A stretch of 64,000 nucleotides of DNA from Bacillus fonticola (GCF_012955605.1 NZ_CP052135.1:2864711-2928710), one strand, 5' to 3'. Counted from the first letter of the stretch, positions 17,120 to 28,133 are shown. Made by a program: numbers and translations. Notes: generated by a model not told the origin, from the letters alone.

Positions 17120-17149
17120 ATTATATTCTAGGAAAAGCTGTAGAGACAA
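17120..17149 (-). promoter_or_regulatory. Candidate sigma-A promoter of the sigma-clpP unit
   Basis: Reverse strand TTGTCT, 18-bp spacer, TATAAT. It lies about 95 bp upstream of the sigma gene start and just beyond the end of array 2. Confidence 0.45.
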
Positions 17150-17187
17150 AAAAACGGGTATGTGATCGTATCTGAAACCCCTGCTCT

Positions 17188-17565
17188 AAGTCTGCGCAAC
17201 CACTCCCTAAGTCTGAGCAAATCCCCATAAGTCTGCGCATCCGCTCCTAAGTCTGAGCAAATCCCCATAAGTCTGCGCATCCGCTCCTGAGTCTGAGCAA
17301 ATCCCCATAAGTCTGCGCATCCGCTCCCTAAGTCTGAGCAAATCCCCATAAGTCTGAGCAACCACTCCTAAGTCTGAGCAAATCCCCATAAGTCTGAGCA
17401 ACCACTCCCTAAGTCTGAGCAAATCCCCATAAGTCTGCGCAACCACTCCTAAGTCTGAGCAAATCCCCATAAGTCTGCGCATCCACTCCCTAAGTCTGAG
17501 CAAATCCCCATAAGTCTGCGCATCCACTCCCTGAGTCTGAGCAAATCCCCATAAGTCTGCGCATG
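17188..17565. repeat. 20/21-bp tandem array, 19 units (array 2)
   Basis: Nineteen AGTCTG-centred units alternate between two types: AAGTCTGAGCAAATCCCCAT and AAGTCTGCGCAWCCRCTCCT, giving a higher-order period of about 41 bp. It begins about 23 bp past the prmC stop and ends next to the promoter of the sigma gene. The type 1 unit is the same family as array 4 at 55801, in the same orientation relative to the upstream gene. Confidence 0.95.
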
Positions 17566-17587
17566 TTCGCGCGTGTAGAATCCGCAT

Positions 17588-18436
17588 TTATATCCGTGCC
17601 ACCACAATCCGATCCTTCCCATTTATATCCTGCTTCACTGTCACAGTTGCTTCTGGATATGTACGCAAAATAAGATGACTCACTGCTTCAGCTTGCGTAT
17701 AGCCAATCTCAAAGGCGAGTATCCCGTGGCGGCGTAACACGGCAGGCGATTGCTTTATGATGCGACGATAGGCCTCCAATCCATCCTCCTCAGCAAACAA
17801 CGCCAGGTGAGGCTCGTAATCCCGGACAGTGTCTGACAAATCAGGTGCTTCCCTGTGAGCAATGTACGGTGGATTGGACACGATCACGTCGACCTGTTGT
17901 CCAGCGTCTACAAGCGGAGTGAGCAGATCCCCTTCAAAAAAGCGGCAGCCAGCTTCTAAACTTTGGGCGTTCACTCGTGCGACCTGCAGTGCTTCACTAG
18001 ATAAGTCTGTAGCGAACACCTGCCATTCCGGGCGTTCCACTTGCAACGTCACCGCAATTGCACCAGAACCGACCCCTACATCGACAACGGTTACATCGCG
18101 CTTTCCTGAAGTCTCCTCCAACACCGCCACCACCAATTCCTCCGTCTCTGGCCGCGGAATGAGCACGTGGGAATTCACCGTAAACTTTCTGCCATAAAAC
18201 CATTCGTAGCCATACAGATGTTGAATCGGCTCACCATTTGCATGGCGGTGCACCCATTCTGTAAACGTCGTATTCTGCCCCTCTGTTAAAACGTCTTGTT
18301 CGCGCAAAATCAGCTCGCTAAACGAGGACAAACCTAATAACTCGCGTAGCATCCAATTGGCCGCGTTTGCTTCTCTACCCTCTTTTTCCAAAAAAGAAGA
18401 AGCCCACTGCAAGGCTTCTCGAATTGTTCTCCCCAT
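17588..18436 (-). CDS. prmC: Peptide chain release factor N5-glutamine methyltransferase
   Basis: Methylates the GGQ glutamine of release factors RF1 and RF2 using SAM. The 282 residues comprise an N-terminal helical substrate domain (about 1-85), the SAM motif VDVGVGSGAIA at 118-128 and the catalytic NPPY at 188-191. Its ATG directly follows the prfA stop (TAAATG), so the two are coupled. No clear terminator is seen; array 2 starts right after the stop codon. Confidence 0.97.
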   Translation of the reverse strand: MGRTIREALQWASSFLEKEGREANAANWMLRELLGLSSFSELILREQDVLTEGQNTTFTEWVHRHANGEPIQHLYGYEWFYGRKFTVNSHVLIPRPETEELVVAVLEETSGKRDVTVVDVGVGSGAIAVTLQVERPEWQVFATDLSSEALQVARVNAQSLEAGCRFFEGDLLTPLVDAGQQVDVIVSNPPYIAHREAPDLSDTVRDYEPHLALFAEEDGLEAYRRIIKQSPAVLRRHGILAFEIGYTQAEAVSHLILRTYPEATVTVKQDINGKDRIVVARI

Positions 18437-19513
18437 TTAATTCCCTTCTTCCGCTTGTTCTAACCGCGAAGATTGGTCTGCAAAAACGAGTGCATCCACG
18501 ATTTCATCTAATTTTCCCTCGAGAATTTGGTCAAGCTTTTGGATCGTTAAGCCGATACGGTGATCCGTCACGCGGTTTTGTGGGAAATTGTACGTGCGAA
18601 TCCGTTCAGATCGATCTCCAGAACCGACAGCTGTTTTGCGCTGTGCATCGTACTCTGCTTGAGCCTCTTTTTGGAACATGTCGTACACACGGGCACGCAA
18701 AACCTTCATCGCTTTTTCTTTGTTCTTAATTTGCGACTTCTCGTCCTGGCAGCTCACGACGACTCCTGTTGGTACGTGGGTTAATCGGACAGCAGACATC
18801 GTGGTGTTAACGCTTTGTCCTCCTGGTCCGCTGGAGGTAAACGTATCGACACGAATATCCTTATCGTGAATATCTACTTCTACTTCTTCAGCTTCTGGCA
18901 AACAAGCAACAGTCGCTGTAGACGTATGGATTCGACCACCAGATTCCGTTTCAGGAACGCGTTGCACACGGTGAGCACCGTTTTCGAACTTCATCTTGGA
19001 ATAAGCGCCTTTTCCATTGATCATAAAGATAATCTCTTTAAAGCCACCTAGACCTGTAGCCGCTGAATCAATGACTTCTATTTTCCATCCTTGCGTTTCA
19101 GCATAACGAGCGTACATGCGGTATAGGTTGCCCGCAAAAAGGGCGGCTTCATCTCCACCGGCCGCACCCCGTACTTCCATAATCACGTTCTTTTCATCGT
19201 TCGGGTCTTTCGGAACGAGCAACAGTTTCAATTTGTCTTCAAGCTCTGAAATTTGTTCTTCAAGCTCACTAATCTCTTCCTTTACCATGTCACGCATGTC
19301 TGCGTCTAACTTATCTTCCAGCATCGCCTTCGCGTCATCGAATTGAGATTTTGCCTCTTTGTACATTCGATACGTTGCCACTGTATCGGCTATATCGGAC
19401 TGTTCCTTCGAATATTCACGAAGTTTGTTTGTATCACTAATGATTTCAGGGTCGCTTAATAACCCATTTAACTTTTCATAACGTTCTTCTACCGATTGTA
19501 ATCGATCAAACAT
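18437..19513 (-). CDS. prfA: Peptide chain release factor 1
   Basis: Recognises UAA and UAG stop codons and triggers peptide release on the ribosome. The 358 residues include the anticodon-like P-x-T motif as PET at 187-189 ([11 protein letters not shown]) and the GGQ motif at 231-233 ([11 protein letters not shown]). The N-terminal helical domain is complete. GAGGTG lies 7 nt before the ATG. It is the first gene of the prfA-prmC pair, as in B. subtilis. Confidence 0.98.
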   Translation of the reverse strand: MFDRLQSVEERYEKLNGLLSDPEIISDTNKLREYSKEQSDIADTVATYRMYKEAKSQFDDAKAMLEDKLDADMRDMVKEEISELEEQISELEDKLKLLLVPKDPNDEKNVIMEVRGAAGGDEAALFAGNLYRMYARYAETQGWKIEVIDSAATGLGGFKEIIFMINGKGAYSKMKFENGAHRVQRVPETESGGRIHTSTATVACLPEAEEVEVDIHDKDIRVDTFTSSGPGGQSVNTTMSAVRLTHVPTGVVVSCQDEKSQIKNKEKAMKVLRARVYDMFQKEAQAEYDAQRKTAVGSGDRSERIRTYNFPQNRVTDHRIGLTIQKLDQILEGKLDEIVDALVFADQSSRLEQAEEGN

Positions 19514-19654
19514 TCCTTTTCACCTCTACCGTTATCCACTTTTGTCATTATAGTATACGGCAGACTGTTCGGTCAAAGTGCATCACGAGCAAATCGCTTT
19601 CCAACTAGCTATTTTCCTTGAAATCTGACACAAAATTCGAGGCGTGTCAGTTCC

Positions 19655-20098
19655 CTAAGGTTGTTCTGTGAGTTTTAGTCTAATGTCGTATCGTGGTAAT
19701 GCCATTACGAGAGCCTCGTATAGGTTGTCGTGAGCTTCATTTACTTTTTCTTTCGACATGTTGCCGGCGTAGTTTGCCTTTACCCGCATCGTATTTCCGT
19801 CAATGAAAACAGCATCCGGAATGTAGCCTGCACGCTCAATGACTCCCTCAGCCTTTTCTTGGTCTGTCCCTCTATCTGGTCTCTCCTCATCTAAATCCAA
19901 AAAGTTTGGGTTTTGGTTCGTATTCAAGCGGGGATCGTCAGTTAAGTCCCGCGTATACACATCTTCTCCTTGTTTACCAGTTCCCATAAGTTGGGTTCCG
20001 TTCGTATCGTTATGCTCTGTGTATACTGAATCTTGAGCGGTATTATTGCATCCCGCTACAAAGAACAGTGTGACTACTATTCCAATTGATTTCCACAC
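19655..20098 (-). CDS. YhcN/YlaJ-family sporulation lipoprotein
   Basis: A small secreted lipoprotein of 147 residues. The GTG start at 20098 has AGGAGG 9 nt upstream. It gives a signal peptide MWKSIGIVVTLFFVAGC with lipidation Cys17; the longer open frame upstream has no ribosome site. The mature part has an acidic, low-complexity region (DLTDDPRLNTNQNPNFLDLD) and a C-terminal YhcN/YlaJ domain (IERAGYIPDAVFIDGNTMRVKANYAG...). Homologues are spore-associated or affect germination. It lies downstream of tdk in the same direction. Confidence 0.85.
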   Translation of the reverse strand: MWKSIGIVVTLFFVAGCNNTAQDSVYTEHNDTNGTQLMGTGKQGEDVYTRDLTDDPRLNTNQNPNFLDLDEERPDRGTDQEKAEGVIERAGYIPDAVFIDGNTMRVKANYAGNMSKEKVNEAHDNLYEALVMALPRYDIRLKLTEQP

Positions 20099-20184
20099 AA
20101 AAAAGCACCTCCTACCCGTAGCGTGCGCGTTTTCGCAACGCTTCATGCTGGAAAGAGTAAGGAAGTGCTGATAATTGAGTTAAG

Positions 20185-20805
20185 TTATGGTTTCGTTGTA
20201 TGCATCAGTGGTTTATACTCGAGGGCTGGCGACCCTGGCACCTCATGGTGGTGTCTACACCTTGGTTCGTATGACTCACTGGCTCCGACAAGAATGATCG
20301 GATCATCGTAGGAAGCTGGAGCTCCGTTAATGAGTCGTTGTGTGCGACTAGCTGGGCTACCACAAACCGCACAAACAGCGTGCAACTTTGTTACCTGTTC
20401 TGCCAAAGAAAGCAATGTAGGCATTGGTCCAAATGGTTCTCCGCGGAAATCTTGATCTAAGCCTGCCACGACAACGCGGATTCCTTCATCAGCTAATTGG
20501 GTGCACACAGTGATAAGCGAATCGTCCATGAATTGAGCTTCGTCAATCGCTACAACATGTGTATCCTCATCCACATGTGCCAGAATCTCCTCTGGTGATG
20601 TGACAGGAAAAGCTGCTACTTGGTCACCACTGTGAGAGACGACGGCCACCTCACTGTAACGGTTGTCCAAACTTGGCTTAAACACCTTTACGTTTTCTTT
20701 TGCAAATTGTGCCCGTTCGACTTGTTTAATAAGCTGTTCTGACTTACCTGAGAACATACTTCCACAGATCAATTCAAGCCAGCCGGATTGTTTCATCACC
20801 CACAT
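20185..20805 (-). CDS. tdk: Thymidine kinase (type II)
   Basis: Phosphorylates thymidine in nucleotide salvage, cytosolic. The 206 residues have the P-loop [11 protein letters not shown] at about 16-26, the DEAQFMDD Walker B region with the catalytic Glu, and a zinc site formed by CAVCG and a C-terminal CRHHH. It lies upstream of the lipoprotein gene and downstream of rpmE, matching the rho-rpmE-tdk-prfA order of B. subtilis. GGGAGGA is about 11 nt before the ATG. Confidence 0.96.
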   Translation of the reverse strand: MWVMKQSGWLELICGSMFSGKSEQLIKQVERAQFAKENVKVFKPSLDNRYSEVAVVSHSGDQVAAFPVTSPEEILAHVDEDTHVVAIDEAQFMDDSLITVCTQLADEGIRVVVAGLDQDFRGEPFGPMPTLLSLAEQVTKLHAVCAVCGSPASRTQRLINGAPASYDDPIILVGASESYEPRCRHHHEVPGSPALEYKPLMHTTKP

Positions 20806-20869
20806 GTTGCCGTCGTCCTCCCGTTCTCTCGAGTCTATGTAATAGCTATCATTTAGCCCTTTTTATAAT

Positions 20870-20902
20870 AAGGCTGTTTTCGTATTCTTTGTTGTTTTTA
20901 CT
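20870..20902. repeat. Short interspersed repeat, copy a
   Basis: GGCTGTTTTCGTATTCTTTG followed by TTGTTTTTACTA. The same 32-bp stretch with two substitutions recurs at 45158-45190. It lies in the tdk-rpmE gap. Confidence 0.7.
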
Positions 20903-20934
20903 AAACCAGCCTATGACAAAAAGGTTTTATAACA

Positions 20935-20967
20935 AAGAAAAACAGGCAAGAGCCTCTTGCCTGTTTG
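20935..20967 (-). terminator. Intrinsic terminator of rpmE
   Basis: ACAGGCAAGA and TCTTGCCTGT pair around a 2-3 nt loop; the reverse strand ends in TTTTTC and the forward strand in TTTG. It lies just past the rpmE stop. Confidence 0.85.
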
Positions 20968-20975
20968 TTCTCGTC

Positions 20976-21176
20976 TTACTTAAGGCCATATTTTTTGTTA
21001 AATCTATCCACACGACCGTCTGCAGAAGCAAAACGTTGACGACCTGTGTAGAATGGATGACATTCAGAGCAAGTCTCTACGCGAATGTCTTCTTTGACAG
21101 ATCCTGTTTCAAACTCGTTTCCACAAGAGCAAGTCACTTTTGCTTTCTTATATCCTGGATGAATACCTTGTTTCAT
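20976..21176 (-). CDS. rpmE: 50S ribosomal protein L31 (zinc-binding form)
   Basis: A large-subunit ribosomal protein of 66 residues, starting [14 protein letters not shown]. The four zinc cysteines C16, C18, C36 and C39 are present, so this is the C+ form repressed by nothing visible here rather than the zinc-independent YtiA type. The ATG at 21176 is 8 nt from GGAG and gives the canonical length; upstream in-frame codons are an artefact. It ends FNKKYGLK. Confidence 0.97.
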   Translation of the reverse strand: MKQGIHPGYKKAKVTCSCGNEFETGSVKEDIRVETCSECHPFYTGRQRFASADGRVDRFNKKYGLK

Positions 21177-21308
21177 CATTTTCACTCCTTTGCCCTGAAT
21201 CATACTGAGACAGAGTTCAATTAGGCGAAGGGTTATCCCTTTCACCAACAACTTCACTCATTATAACAACGCTTGCTCAATATTTCAAGTTGTCCACAGC
21301 AGGAAATA

Positions 21309-22592
21309 TTAGTTTGTTGTTCTACGATGATTCTGCTTCATCTCATCACCGAGCGTATCGTAAAAGTCCTCATTCGTTTTACTTTGGCGGAGCTTTCGCA
21401 GCAATTTTTCAGCAAAGTCAGGTGAATCAGACATTGTTTTGCGTATCGCCCACAATTTCTCAAGATGAGACTTGTCAATAAGCAATTCTTCTTTTCGTGT
21501 ACCAGAACGACGAATGTCGATAGCAGGGAAAATACGACGTTCTGCTAAGTGTCTATCAAGGTGGAGCTCCATATTCCCTGTCCCTTTAAACTCTTCGTAA
21601 ATCACATCGTCCATGCGAGATCCCGTGTCGACTAAAGCTGTTGCTAAGATCGTCAAGCTACCACCTTCTTCAATGTTACGTGCAGCACCGAAGAAACGTT
21701 TCGGACGGTGAAACGCGGCAGGGTCAATCCCACCTGATAACGTACGACCGCTCGGAGGAATCACTAAGTTATAGGCACGGGCTAAACGAGTGATACTATC
21801 CATTAAAATCACAACATCTCGCTTGTGTTCAACGAGACGCATAGCACGTTCTAAAACGAGCTCAGCTACTTTAATATGATTTTCTGGAACCTCATCAAAT
21901 GTAGAAGACACAACGTCTCCCGCAACCGACCTCTCAATGTCGGTTACTTCTTCTGGGCGCTCATCGATTAACAGTACGATCAGTTCCGCGTCAGGATGGT
22001 TCGATGTAATACTGCTTGCAATCTCTTTAATGAGCATCGTCTTACCTGCTTTTGGTGGTGCTACAATAAGACCACGTTGCCCAAATCCGACTGGCGTCAT
22101 AATATCCATAATCCGTGTAGACAAATTGTGTGGTGTATTCTCCATCAGCATGTGCCGATCCGGATACAAAGGGGTTAGCGCAGGGAAATGGACACGTTCT
22201 TTTGCTGTCTCTGGATCGTCACCGTTGACTGCTTCCACGTGGAGGAGGCCGTAATACCGCTCATTCTCTTTTGGAGGACGAACTTTACCAGACACCTTGT
22301 CCCCGTTACGTAAATCAAAGCGTCGAATTTGTGATGCAGAGATGTAAATGTCTTCAGAGCTTGGCGAGTAATTGATCGGGCGTAGGAAACCAAAGCCTTC
22401 CGATTGGATAATTTCTAAAACGCCATCCATAAAGAAATATCCTTCTTGCTCCGCACGAGCTTTAAGAATAGCAAAAATAAGTTCTTTTTTTGTCAGCTTG
22501 CTGTAATACGAAATTTTATACTTGCGAGCGAGCTCGTATAAGTCTTTTAATTTCATATTTTCTAATCCGTAAAATGTCAGTTCTTCTAGCAT
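21309..22592 (-). CDS. rho: Transcription termination factor Rho
   Basis: A hexameric RNA helicase that ends transcription. The 427 residues comprise the N-terminal helix bundle ([20 protein letters not shown]), the cold-shock RNA-binding fold ([16 protein letters not shown]), the P-loop APPKAGKT at 178-185, [14 protein letters not shown] (Walker B region) and the Q-loop and R-loop regions. No insertion is seen. It starts ATG 22592 behind GGTGG. The order murAB-glpX-rho-rpmE matches B. subtilis. Confidence 0.97.
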   Translation of the reverse strand: MLEELTFYGLENMKLKDLYELARKYKISYYSKLTKKELIFAILKARAEQEGYFFMDGVLEIIQSEGFGFLRPINYSPSSEDIYISASQIRRFDLRNGDKVSGKVRPPKENERYYGLLHVEAVNGDDPETAKERVHFPALTPLYPDRHMLMENTPHNLSTRIMDIMTPVGFGQRGLIVAPPKAGKTMLIKEIASSITSNHPDAELIVLLIDERPEEVTDIERSVAGDVVSSTFDEVPENHIKVAELVLERAMRLVEHKRDVVILMDSITRLARAYNLVIPPSGRTLSGGIDPAAFHRPKRFFGAARNIEEGGSLTILATALVDTGSRMDDVIYEEFKGTGNMELHLDRHLAERRIFPAIDIRRSGTRKEELLIDKSHLEKLWAIRKTMSDSPDFAEKLLRKLRQSKTNEDFYDTLGDEMKQNHRRTTN

Positions 22593-22965
22593 AATTCCAC
22601 CACTTTTTTTAGTTTTCGGGAAATCGTTTGTACTATTAGGTAAGGATGATTTTTATTTGGGGTAAGGCAGGCAAACTGATTCATTATACGCACATTAGAT
22701 GCCAACTAAAGATTACGACGTCCTATTAGAGAACGACCGTGACCTTGGGCTCGCCTTTGCGTAAAAATTTACCTACTTACGTCCTGTGAACGAGAGGAGA
22801 TATTGAAGCATTCTTTCGTTGTGAACTTTATAGCAGTTCCCCAACTGCTCGTACTCTCGACAGAGTGATTATACTTTATATTTCGAGACAGAGAGGAACT
22901 TTTCCTGTTAAGTCAGCAAAAATGAACTAACAATTTTTCGAAAAAGTTCACTCTCCCATCTTTTT
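22593..22965. other. Intergenic region between glpX and rho
   Basis: There is no gene in 373 bp. On the reverse strand a TATAAT hexamer at 22683-22688 could be the -10 of a rho promoter with an 85-nt leader, but no good -35 is seen. No clear glpX terminator is visible. Confidence 0.45.
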
Positions 22966-23931
22966 CTAACCGCGCATAACAAGATTGGGTTTTTTCTGGA
23001 GACTATGACGTCCGTCAACAAATCGAACGGTGCCACTTTTCGCACGCATAACAACAGAATGCGTTGCTCCGTAAGTTCCTTTAAACTGAACACCTTTAAG
23101 TAGTTCACCGTCTGTAACTCCAGTCGCAGCAAAAATGGCGTCATCGCCACGCACCAAATCTTCCATCAGAAGTACTTTCGTCACGTCGACTCCCATTTTT
23201 CCGCAACGCGTTCGTTCTTCTTCAGTTTGTGGAAGCAATCTTCCTTGGATCTCACCACCAAGACATTTTAAAGCAACGGCCGCTAAAACGCCTTCTGGTG
23301 CTCCACCTGATCCGAACAAGATGTCAACCCCTGTGTGGTCAAAAGCAGTGTTGATCGCACCAGCCACATCACCGTCTTCAATCAGCTTAATGCGCGCACC
23401 AGCTTCTCGTAATTCAGCGATAATGTGTTCATGTCGCTTACGGTTTAGCACAGTCGCCACGACATCTTCAACGTCTTTATTTTTAGATCGTGCGACGGCC
23501 TTTAAATTTTCTGTGACTGATCGGTTAATATCAATTTTGCCAACTGCTTCTGGCCCTACTGCAATTTTATCCATGTACATATCGGGTGCGTGCAATAATT
23601 GACCATGATCGGCCACCGCTAGAACGGCTAAAGCATTCCAGCCACCTGATGCGACGATGTTTGTCCCTTCAAGCGGATCGACAGCAACGTCTACACGCGG
23701 ACCATACCCTGTGCCAAGTTTTTCGCCGATATACAACATCGGCGCTTCATCCATTTCACCTTCTCCGATGACTACGGTTCCTTTCATCGGTATCGTGTCA
23801 AACACATCACGCATGGCAGATGTCGCTGCATCATCCGCTTCCTCTTTGCAGCCTCTGCCCATCCAACGTGCAGAAGCAAGTGCTGCCGCTTCTGTAACTC
23901 GAACTAATTCCATCGATAAGCTTCGTTCCAT
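22966..23931 (-). CDS. glpX: Fructose-1,6-bisphosphatase class II
   Basis: Dephosphorylates fructose 1,6-bisphosphate in gluconeogenesis. The 321 residues show [15 protein letters not shown], the metal site VDPLEGTN and the C-terminal [19 protein letters not shown]. The ATG follows GGAGAGG with 8 nt spacing. It lies in a carbon-metabolism run with tal and fbaA upstream, separated by murAB. Confidence 0.96.
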   Translation of the reverse strand: MERSLSMELVRVTEAAALASARWMGRGCKEEADDAATSAMRDVFDTIPMKGTVVIGEGEMDEAPMLYIGEKLGTGYGPRVDVAVDPLEGTNIVASGGWNALAVLAVADHGQLLHAPDMYMDKIAVGPEAVGKIDINRSVTENLKAVARSKNKDVEDVVATVLNRKRHEHIIAELREAGARIKLIEDGDVAGAINTAFDHTGVDILFGSGGAPEGVLAAVALKCLGGEIQGRLLPQTEEERTRCGKMGVDVTKVLLMEDLVRGDDAIFAATGVTDGELLKGVQFKGTYGATHSVVMRAKSGTVRFVDGRHSLQKKPNLVMRG

Positions 23932-24138
23932 GTGCCATTCCTCTCCTTTGATGTCACTTCATTCGAAAAGCGTACCTACAGAGAAGACCTTTTCATCTGG
24001 GGAACAGGGCACCACCTTGATCACACGTTCATTGTCCCGAGGCACTCGCCATGCATCAGTCGTTAAGTACGGCTCCTACATGTTTTTTTTGTGTAAACAA
24101 TCCTCAACAACATTATACCAAAAATACGCCCCTGCCGT

Positions 24139-25425
24139 TTACGATTGTTCAATTTGTTCCAATTCTTCTTGAGTCATTGGTTCTCTCCAGATTTGCGCTC
24201 CCAGCCCTTCCAGTTTTTCAACGAGCTGGCTGTAGCCTCGATCAATATGTTCAAGTCCGGTTACCTCAGTAATGCCTTTAGCAAGCAGACCCGCGATGAC
24301 AAGGCACGCCCCCGCCCTTAAGTCACTTGCCTTTACTTTAGCACCTTCAAGTTGGGTCGGACCTGTAATAATAGAAGAACGACCTTCTACTTTCACTTTG
24401 GCATTCATTCTTCGCAGTTCATCTATGTGCTTAAAACGGGCAGAATAGATCGTATCGGTCACCACGCTCGTCCCGACAGCATGCGTCAATAAAGCTGAAA
24501 ACGGTTGTTGCAAATCTGTAGGAAAACCTGGGTAAACAAGTGTTTTAATATCAACAGGAAGCAGTTGGTCGCCCGGTTCTACAAACATTTGATCGTCACT
24601 CGTTTCAATCCGGACACCCATTTCTCTCAACTTAGCCGTGAGGGACTCCAAATGTTGTGGAATCACGTTGTCCAAGAGGAGTCCATCTCCAATAGCTGCA
24701 CCTAGAATCATAAACGTCCCTGCTTCAATGCGGTCCGGAATAATTGTATGGCGGCAGCCTTCGAGTCGATCTACACCTTCAATACGAATGACGTCTGTCC
24801 CTGCTCCCTTAATCTTTGCACCCATGCTTGTTAAGAGGGTCGCGACATCAATAATTTCCGGTTCTTTAGCAGCATTTTCAATGATGGTTTTTCCTTTAGC
24901 ACGCACAGCCGCTAACATAATATTAATCGTCGCTCCTACGCTCACTACGTCTAGGTAGATTCGTGCTCCACGTAGTTCATCTGCACGCAAGTAGATAGCT
25001 CCTTGTTCGTTTGTAACCTTTGCTCCAAGTGCTTCAAAACCTTTTATATGCTGATCAATTGGTCGAGGCCCAAGATGACAGCCCCCAGGTAAGCCAATGA
25101 CAGCCTTTTTAAATCGCCCAAGCATAGCACCCATTAGGTAATAGGAAGCTCGTAGTTTTTTTACTTTCCCGTTCGGAAGAGGCATGGCAACCATTTCTCG
25201 AGGGTTGACCGTCATATCCTGACCATCTAGCGATACCTCTCCCCCGATTTCTTCTAACAACGCTTGCAACATCGCAACATCGGAAATGTTTGGTAACCCT
25301 TCAATGGTCACAGGGGACTCGGCCAAAATTGTAGCGGGAATGAGGGCAACCGCACTATTTTTCGCTCCGCTAATTCGGACCGTTCCCTTTAATGGGGTTC
25401 CACCTGCAATCATGAGTTTTTCCAT
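24139..25425 (-). CDS. murAB: UDP-N-acetylglucosamine 1-carboxyvinyltransferase 2
   Basis: Adds enolpyruvate from PEP to UDP-GlcNAc, the first committed step of peptidoglycan synthesis and the fosfomycin target. The 428 residues have K22 in [10 protein letters not shown] and the catalytic C116 in [13 protein letters not shown], so fosfomycin sensitivity of the active site is expected. Start 25425 (MEKLMIAGG) has AAGGAG 6 nt upstream; a 25-residue upstream extension lacks a ribosome site. Its place between tal and glpX identifies the murAB (murZ) paralogue. Confidence 0.95.
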   Translation of the reverse strand: MEKLMIAGGTPLKGTVRISGAKNSAVALIPATILAESPVTIEGLPNISDVAMLQALLEEIGGEVSLDGQDMTVNPREMVAMPLPNGKVKKLRASYYLMGAMLGRFKKAVIGLPGGCHLGPRPIDQHIKGFEALGAKVTNEQGAIYLRADELRGARIYLDVVSVGATINIMLAAVRAKGKTIIENAAKEPEIIDVATLLTSMGAKIKGAGTDVIRIEGVDRLEGCRHTIIPDRIEAGTFMILGAAIGDGLLLDNVIPQHLESLTAKLREMGVRIETSDDQMFVEPGDQLLPVDIKTLVYPGFPTDLQQPFSALLTHAVGTSVVTDTIYSARFKHIDELRRMNAKVKVEGRSSIITGPTQLEGAKVKASDLRAGACLVIAGLLAKGITEVTGLEHIDRGYSQLVEKLEGLGAQIWREPMTQEELEQIEQS

Positions 25426-25563
25426 GGTAGACTCCTTCCTCTTTCCTAATCCAATATTTACCATCCTAAATTTCGACAGTATCTGTTCACTAGTGTACAC
25501 AATTTACCACAAATCATGTATCAATTGCCAATAAATTTGGAATCCATTCATTAGACCTAGTTT

Positions 25564-26217
25564 TTACTTTTGTCCACCGAATGCGCTATTCCAATCGTCA
25601 AGAAAAGCTTTGAGACCTTGATCAGTAAGCGGATGCTTTAACAACTTCGGAAATACATTTGCAGGAACGGTCGCTATATGTGCTCCCCGCATAGCAGCAC
25701 CTAATACGTGTTGTGGATGACGAACAGATGCCGCGATGATTTCTGTTTTAATGCCGTGTAGATCAAAAAGTTGTGCAATATCTTCTACAAGCTGCAATCC
25801 GTCATGTCCAATATCATCCAATCTGCCAATAAACGGAGAAACATACGTAGCACCCGCACGTGCGGCAAGAAGAGCTTGTTGTGCAGAAAAAACTAAAGTA
25901 ACGTTTGTAGCAATGTTTTCTTTTGATAACGAGTGCACAGCTTGGAGACCGTCTTTTGTCATTGGAATTTTCACCGTCACATTTGGAGCGATCGCAGCTA
26001 ACCGTTTTCCTTCTTCCACCATTCCCACGGCGTCCGTTGCTAATACTTCGGCGCTTACAGAACCATCTATCACGCTTGTAATCTCTTTGATCCTATCCTC
26101 AAATGCGACGCCTTCCTTTGCCACAAGTGTTGGATTTGTCGTTACTCCCGCAACAATACCTGTTGCTGCCCATTCCTTTATTTCCTCAACATTCGCACTA
26201 TCAATAAACCATTTCAT
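25564..26217 (-). CDS. tal: Transaldolase-like protein (TalC/Fsa family)
   Basis: Class I aldolase fold; transfers dihydroxyacetone units in the pentose phosphate pathway, or acts as fructose-6-phosphate aldolase in some relatives. The 217-residue short form starts [13 protein letters not shown]. Schiff-base lysine K83 is in [24 protein letters not shown] and [16 protein letters not shown] are conserved. The ATG at 26217 has better spacing from GGGGAT than an ATG six bases upstream. It lies downstream of fbaA, as in B. subtilis (ywjH). Confidence 0.93.
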   Translation of the reverse strand: MKWFIDSANVEEIKEWAATGIVAGVTTNPTLVAKEGVAFEDRIKEITSVIDGSVSAEVLATDAVGMVEEGKRLAAIAPNVTVKIPMTKDGLQAVHSLSKENIATNVTLVFSAQQALLAARAGATYVSPFIGRLDDIGHDGLQLVEDIAQLFDLHGIKTEIIAASVRHPQHVLGAAMRGAHIATVPANVFPKLLKHPLTDQGLKAFLDDWNSAFGGQK

Positions 26218-26289
26218 TACCATCCATCCCCTTTGTCAGTATTTGTTTAGTACCATACAAGAAAGTAGAGAAAGCTGTGCAACGTGAGG

Positions 26290-26324
26290 AAGGGCTGACT
26301 CGTCATTTCTGTGAGTCAGCCCTT
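26290..26324. terminator. Perfect hairpin between fbaA and tal
   Basis: AAGGGCTGACTC (26290-26301) and GAGTCAGCCCTT (26313-26324), 12 bp with an 11-nt loop. Neither strand has a strong U tract, so it may be an attenuator or an RNA-stability element. Confidence 0.5.
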
Positions 26325-26400
26325 CTTCTGTATGTCTTAAAGGCACATGCATGCCCCGAAGAGCACAAATATTCCTTTGCGAAAAAATTCGCGAGGGATA

Positions 26401-27264
26401 CTATGCTTTTCCAGAAGAACCGAACTCGCGCATTTTTCCGATGACTGTTTCTTTAATGGCATCACGCGCTGGTCCTAAATACTTCCGTGGATCATACAAA
26501 TCCGTTTTTTCTGCAAGCACTTCTCGAACTTTTCTTGCAGAAGCAATTTGGTTCTCTGTATTGACATTAATTTTAGCTGTGCCGAGCGAAATAGCTTTTT
26601 GAATATCTTTCGTCGGAATCCCTGTACCCCCGTGAAGAACTAGTGGAATTCCCGTCAGTTCCATAACTTCTTTCATACGATCAAAGCCAAGATTTGGTTC
26701 GCCTTTATATGGCCCATGAACGGATCCAAGCGCTGGTGCAAAGCAGTCAACATTTGTTTCACGTACTAACTGATCACACTCTGCAGGAATTGCGTACGCT
26801 GCTTGGGCATCTTCTACCACTAGGTCGTCTTCTTGCCCACCAATCCGGCCGAGTTCCGCCTCAACAGAAACCCCGTGAATGTGTGCCAGCTCGACCACTT
26901 TCTTCGTCAAGGCTATGTTTTCTTCAAGAGGATGGTGTGAACCGTCAATCATGACAGAGGTAAACCCTGCCTGAATTGCCTCCGCACATTTTTCAAAACT
27001 AGAACCATGATCCAGGTGAATCGCGACTGGAACCGTCACATTGTAGTCTTCCATAAGACCCTTTACGATGGCCACAGTTGTTTTAAACCCACCCATATAA
27101 CGTGCAGCTCCCTCGCTCACTCCTAGAATGACTGGGGATTTTTCTTCTTCTGCTGCTTGTAAAATAGCTTGTGTAAATTCAAGGTTATTTAAGTTGAACT
27201 GACCCACTGCGTAACTTTTTTCTTTTGCAATTTGCAGCATTTCTCGCATTGAAACTAAAGGCAT
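26401..27264 (-). CDS. fbaA: Class II fructose-bisphosphate aldolase
   Basis: Cleaves fructose 1,6-bisphosphate into glyceraldehyde 3-phosphate and dihydroxyacetone phosphate; zinc dependent. The 287 residues start [10 protein letters not shown]. The zinc site and catalytic Asp are in AIHLDHGSS (H83, D85, H86), followed by [14 protein letters not shown] and [10 protein letters not shown]. Start 27264 has AAGGAGG 10 nt upstream; the 14-residue upstream extension is rejected. A cre-like sequence lies upstream. Confidence 0.96.
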   Translation of the reverse strand: MPLVSMREMLQIAKEKSYAVGQFNLNNLEFTQAILQAAEEEKSPVILGVSEGAARYMGGFKTTVAIVKGLMEDYNVTVPVAIHLDHGSSFEKCAEAIQAGFTSVMIDGSHHPLEENIALTKKVVELAHIHGVSVEAELGRIGGQEDDLVVEDAQAAYAIPAECDQLVRETNVDCFAPALGSVHGPYKGEPNLGFDRMKEVMELTGIPLVLHGGTGIPTKDIQKAISLGTAKINVNTENQIASARKVREVLAEKTDLYDPRKYLGPARDAIKETVIGKMREFGSSGKA

Positions 27265-27448
27265 GTTTCCGTTTCCTCCTTCAATCCATGGTACTAACCT
27301 GTACATTCCTCTCCTCCATCTTTTCCTAACCTGGAGAATTCATGTATAAAGGTTTTCATTAGACAAGTTAGATAGTAAACCACACACATCATATCAAAGA
27401 AATGTCTATTTGACCATGTCCGAAGACTTGATATATAAAGGTTTTCTA

Positions 27449-27462
27449 TGAAAACGGTTACG
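27449..27462 (-). promoter_or_regulatory. Candidate cre site between spo0F and fbaA
   Basis: TGAAAACGGTTACG matches the cre consensus at 13 of 14 positions. It lies about 185 bp upstream of fbaA. No regulation is proven. Confidence 0.35.
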
Positions 27463-27491
27463 GAAACACACCTTCTTTCATCCCGATTGTC

Positions 27492-27866
27492 TTATGAAGA
27501 GGATTTGATCGGCAAATGTTTTTTTACTGCCGCACGAATATCATCAATGTCAAATGGCTTTGCAAAATGAGTCAACGCCCCTAGATTCTTTACTTCTTGG
27601 ATCATGTCCAGTTCTCCGTAAGCTGTCATAATAATGACCCGAATGTTTTCGTCAATGACTTTCATACGCTTTAAAATTTCGATCCCATCCATCCCAGGAA
27701 TCTTCATATCTAATAGGACGAGGTCAGGCGTATCTTCTTTAACAATTTCGAGTGCTTGTATGCCGTTTGCTGCTTGGTATGTACGATAGCCTTCTTTTTG
27801 TAGCACTTCATTTAGAAGTATCCTTATGCCGAATTGATCATCGACAATTAAGATTTTCTCTTTCAT
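27492..27866 (-). CDS. spo0F: Sporulation initiation phosphotransferase Spo0F
   Basis: A single-domain response regulator that carries phosphate from sporulation kinases to Spo0B in the phosphorelay. The 124 residues start [20 protein letters not shown]. The acidic pocket is D9, D10 and phospho-acceptor D53 ([11 protein letters not shown]), with T in IMTAYGE and K in FAKPFD. Start 27866 follows GGGGGTGACGAG; a long upstream open extension is not Spo0F-like. It is divergent from ywjG. Confidence 0.98.
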   Translation of the reverse strand: MKEKILIVDDQFGIRILLNEVLQKEGYRTYQAANGIQALEIVKEDTPDLVLLDMKIPGMDGIEILKRMKVIDENIRVIIMTAYGELDMIQEVKNLGALTHFAKPFDIDDIRAAVKKHLPIKSSS

Positions 27867-27998
27867 CTCGTCACCCCCATAAAATTCAATTGCTATCCCC
27901 CGGATACAGTTGCATTTGTCTAAACCTAGTTGTTGATGCCGGTAGAACCACATATCGCCATAGTTCACCAGCAATCTGCTAAGTTCACACAAAGGGTA

Positions 27999-28028
27999 TA
28001 CTTCTCTCTCTTGGGATGCTTTTCCTTC
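27999..28028 (-). promoter_or_regulatory. Candidate sigma-H-type promoter of spo0F
   Basis: Reverse strand AGAAGGAAA (-35 like RNAGGAWWW), then about 12 bp and AGAGAAGTA, a partial match to RNNGAATWW. Known B. subtilis spo0F uses sigma-H. Weak by sequence alone. Confidence 0.3.
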
Positions 28029-28133
28029 TAAACGACACAAGAAAATTTCTCTGTATGACAAAAGGAGAATACTTTCATTTGATAGGAGTCGTCTCGTGTA
28101 GTAGGATGAAAAAAAAGTCGGAGGACATGATGT

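Noticed and set aside
17128-17587. Open frames across array 2 with ADLWGFAQT-type repeats
   Set aside because: Same cause; the repeat lacks stop codons in several frames and has no start context.
19624-19650. CTGACAC...GTGTCAG as a seventh palindrome copy
   Set aside because: The half sites are in the opposite order and lack the CCCCC arms; more likely a chance stem or weak terminator.
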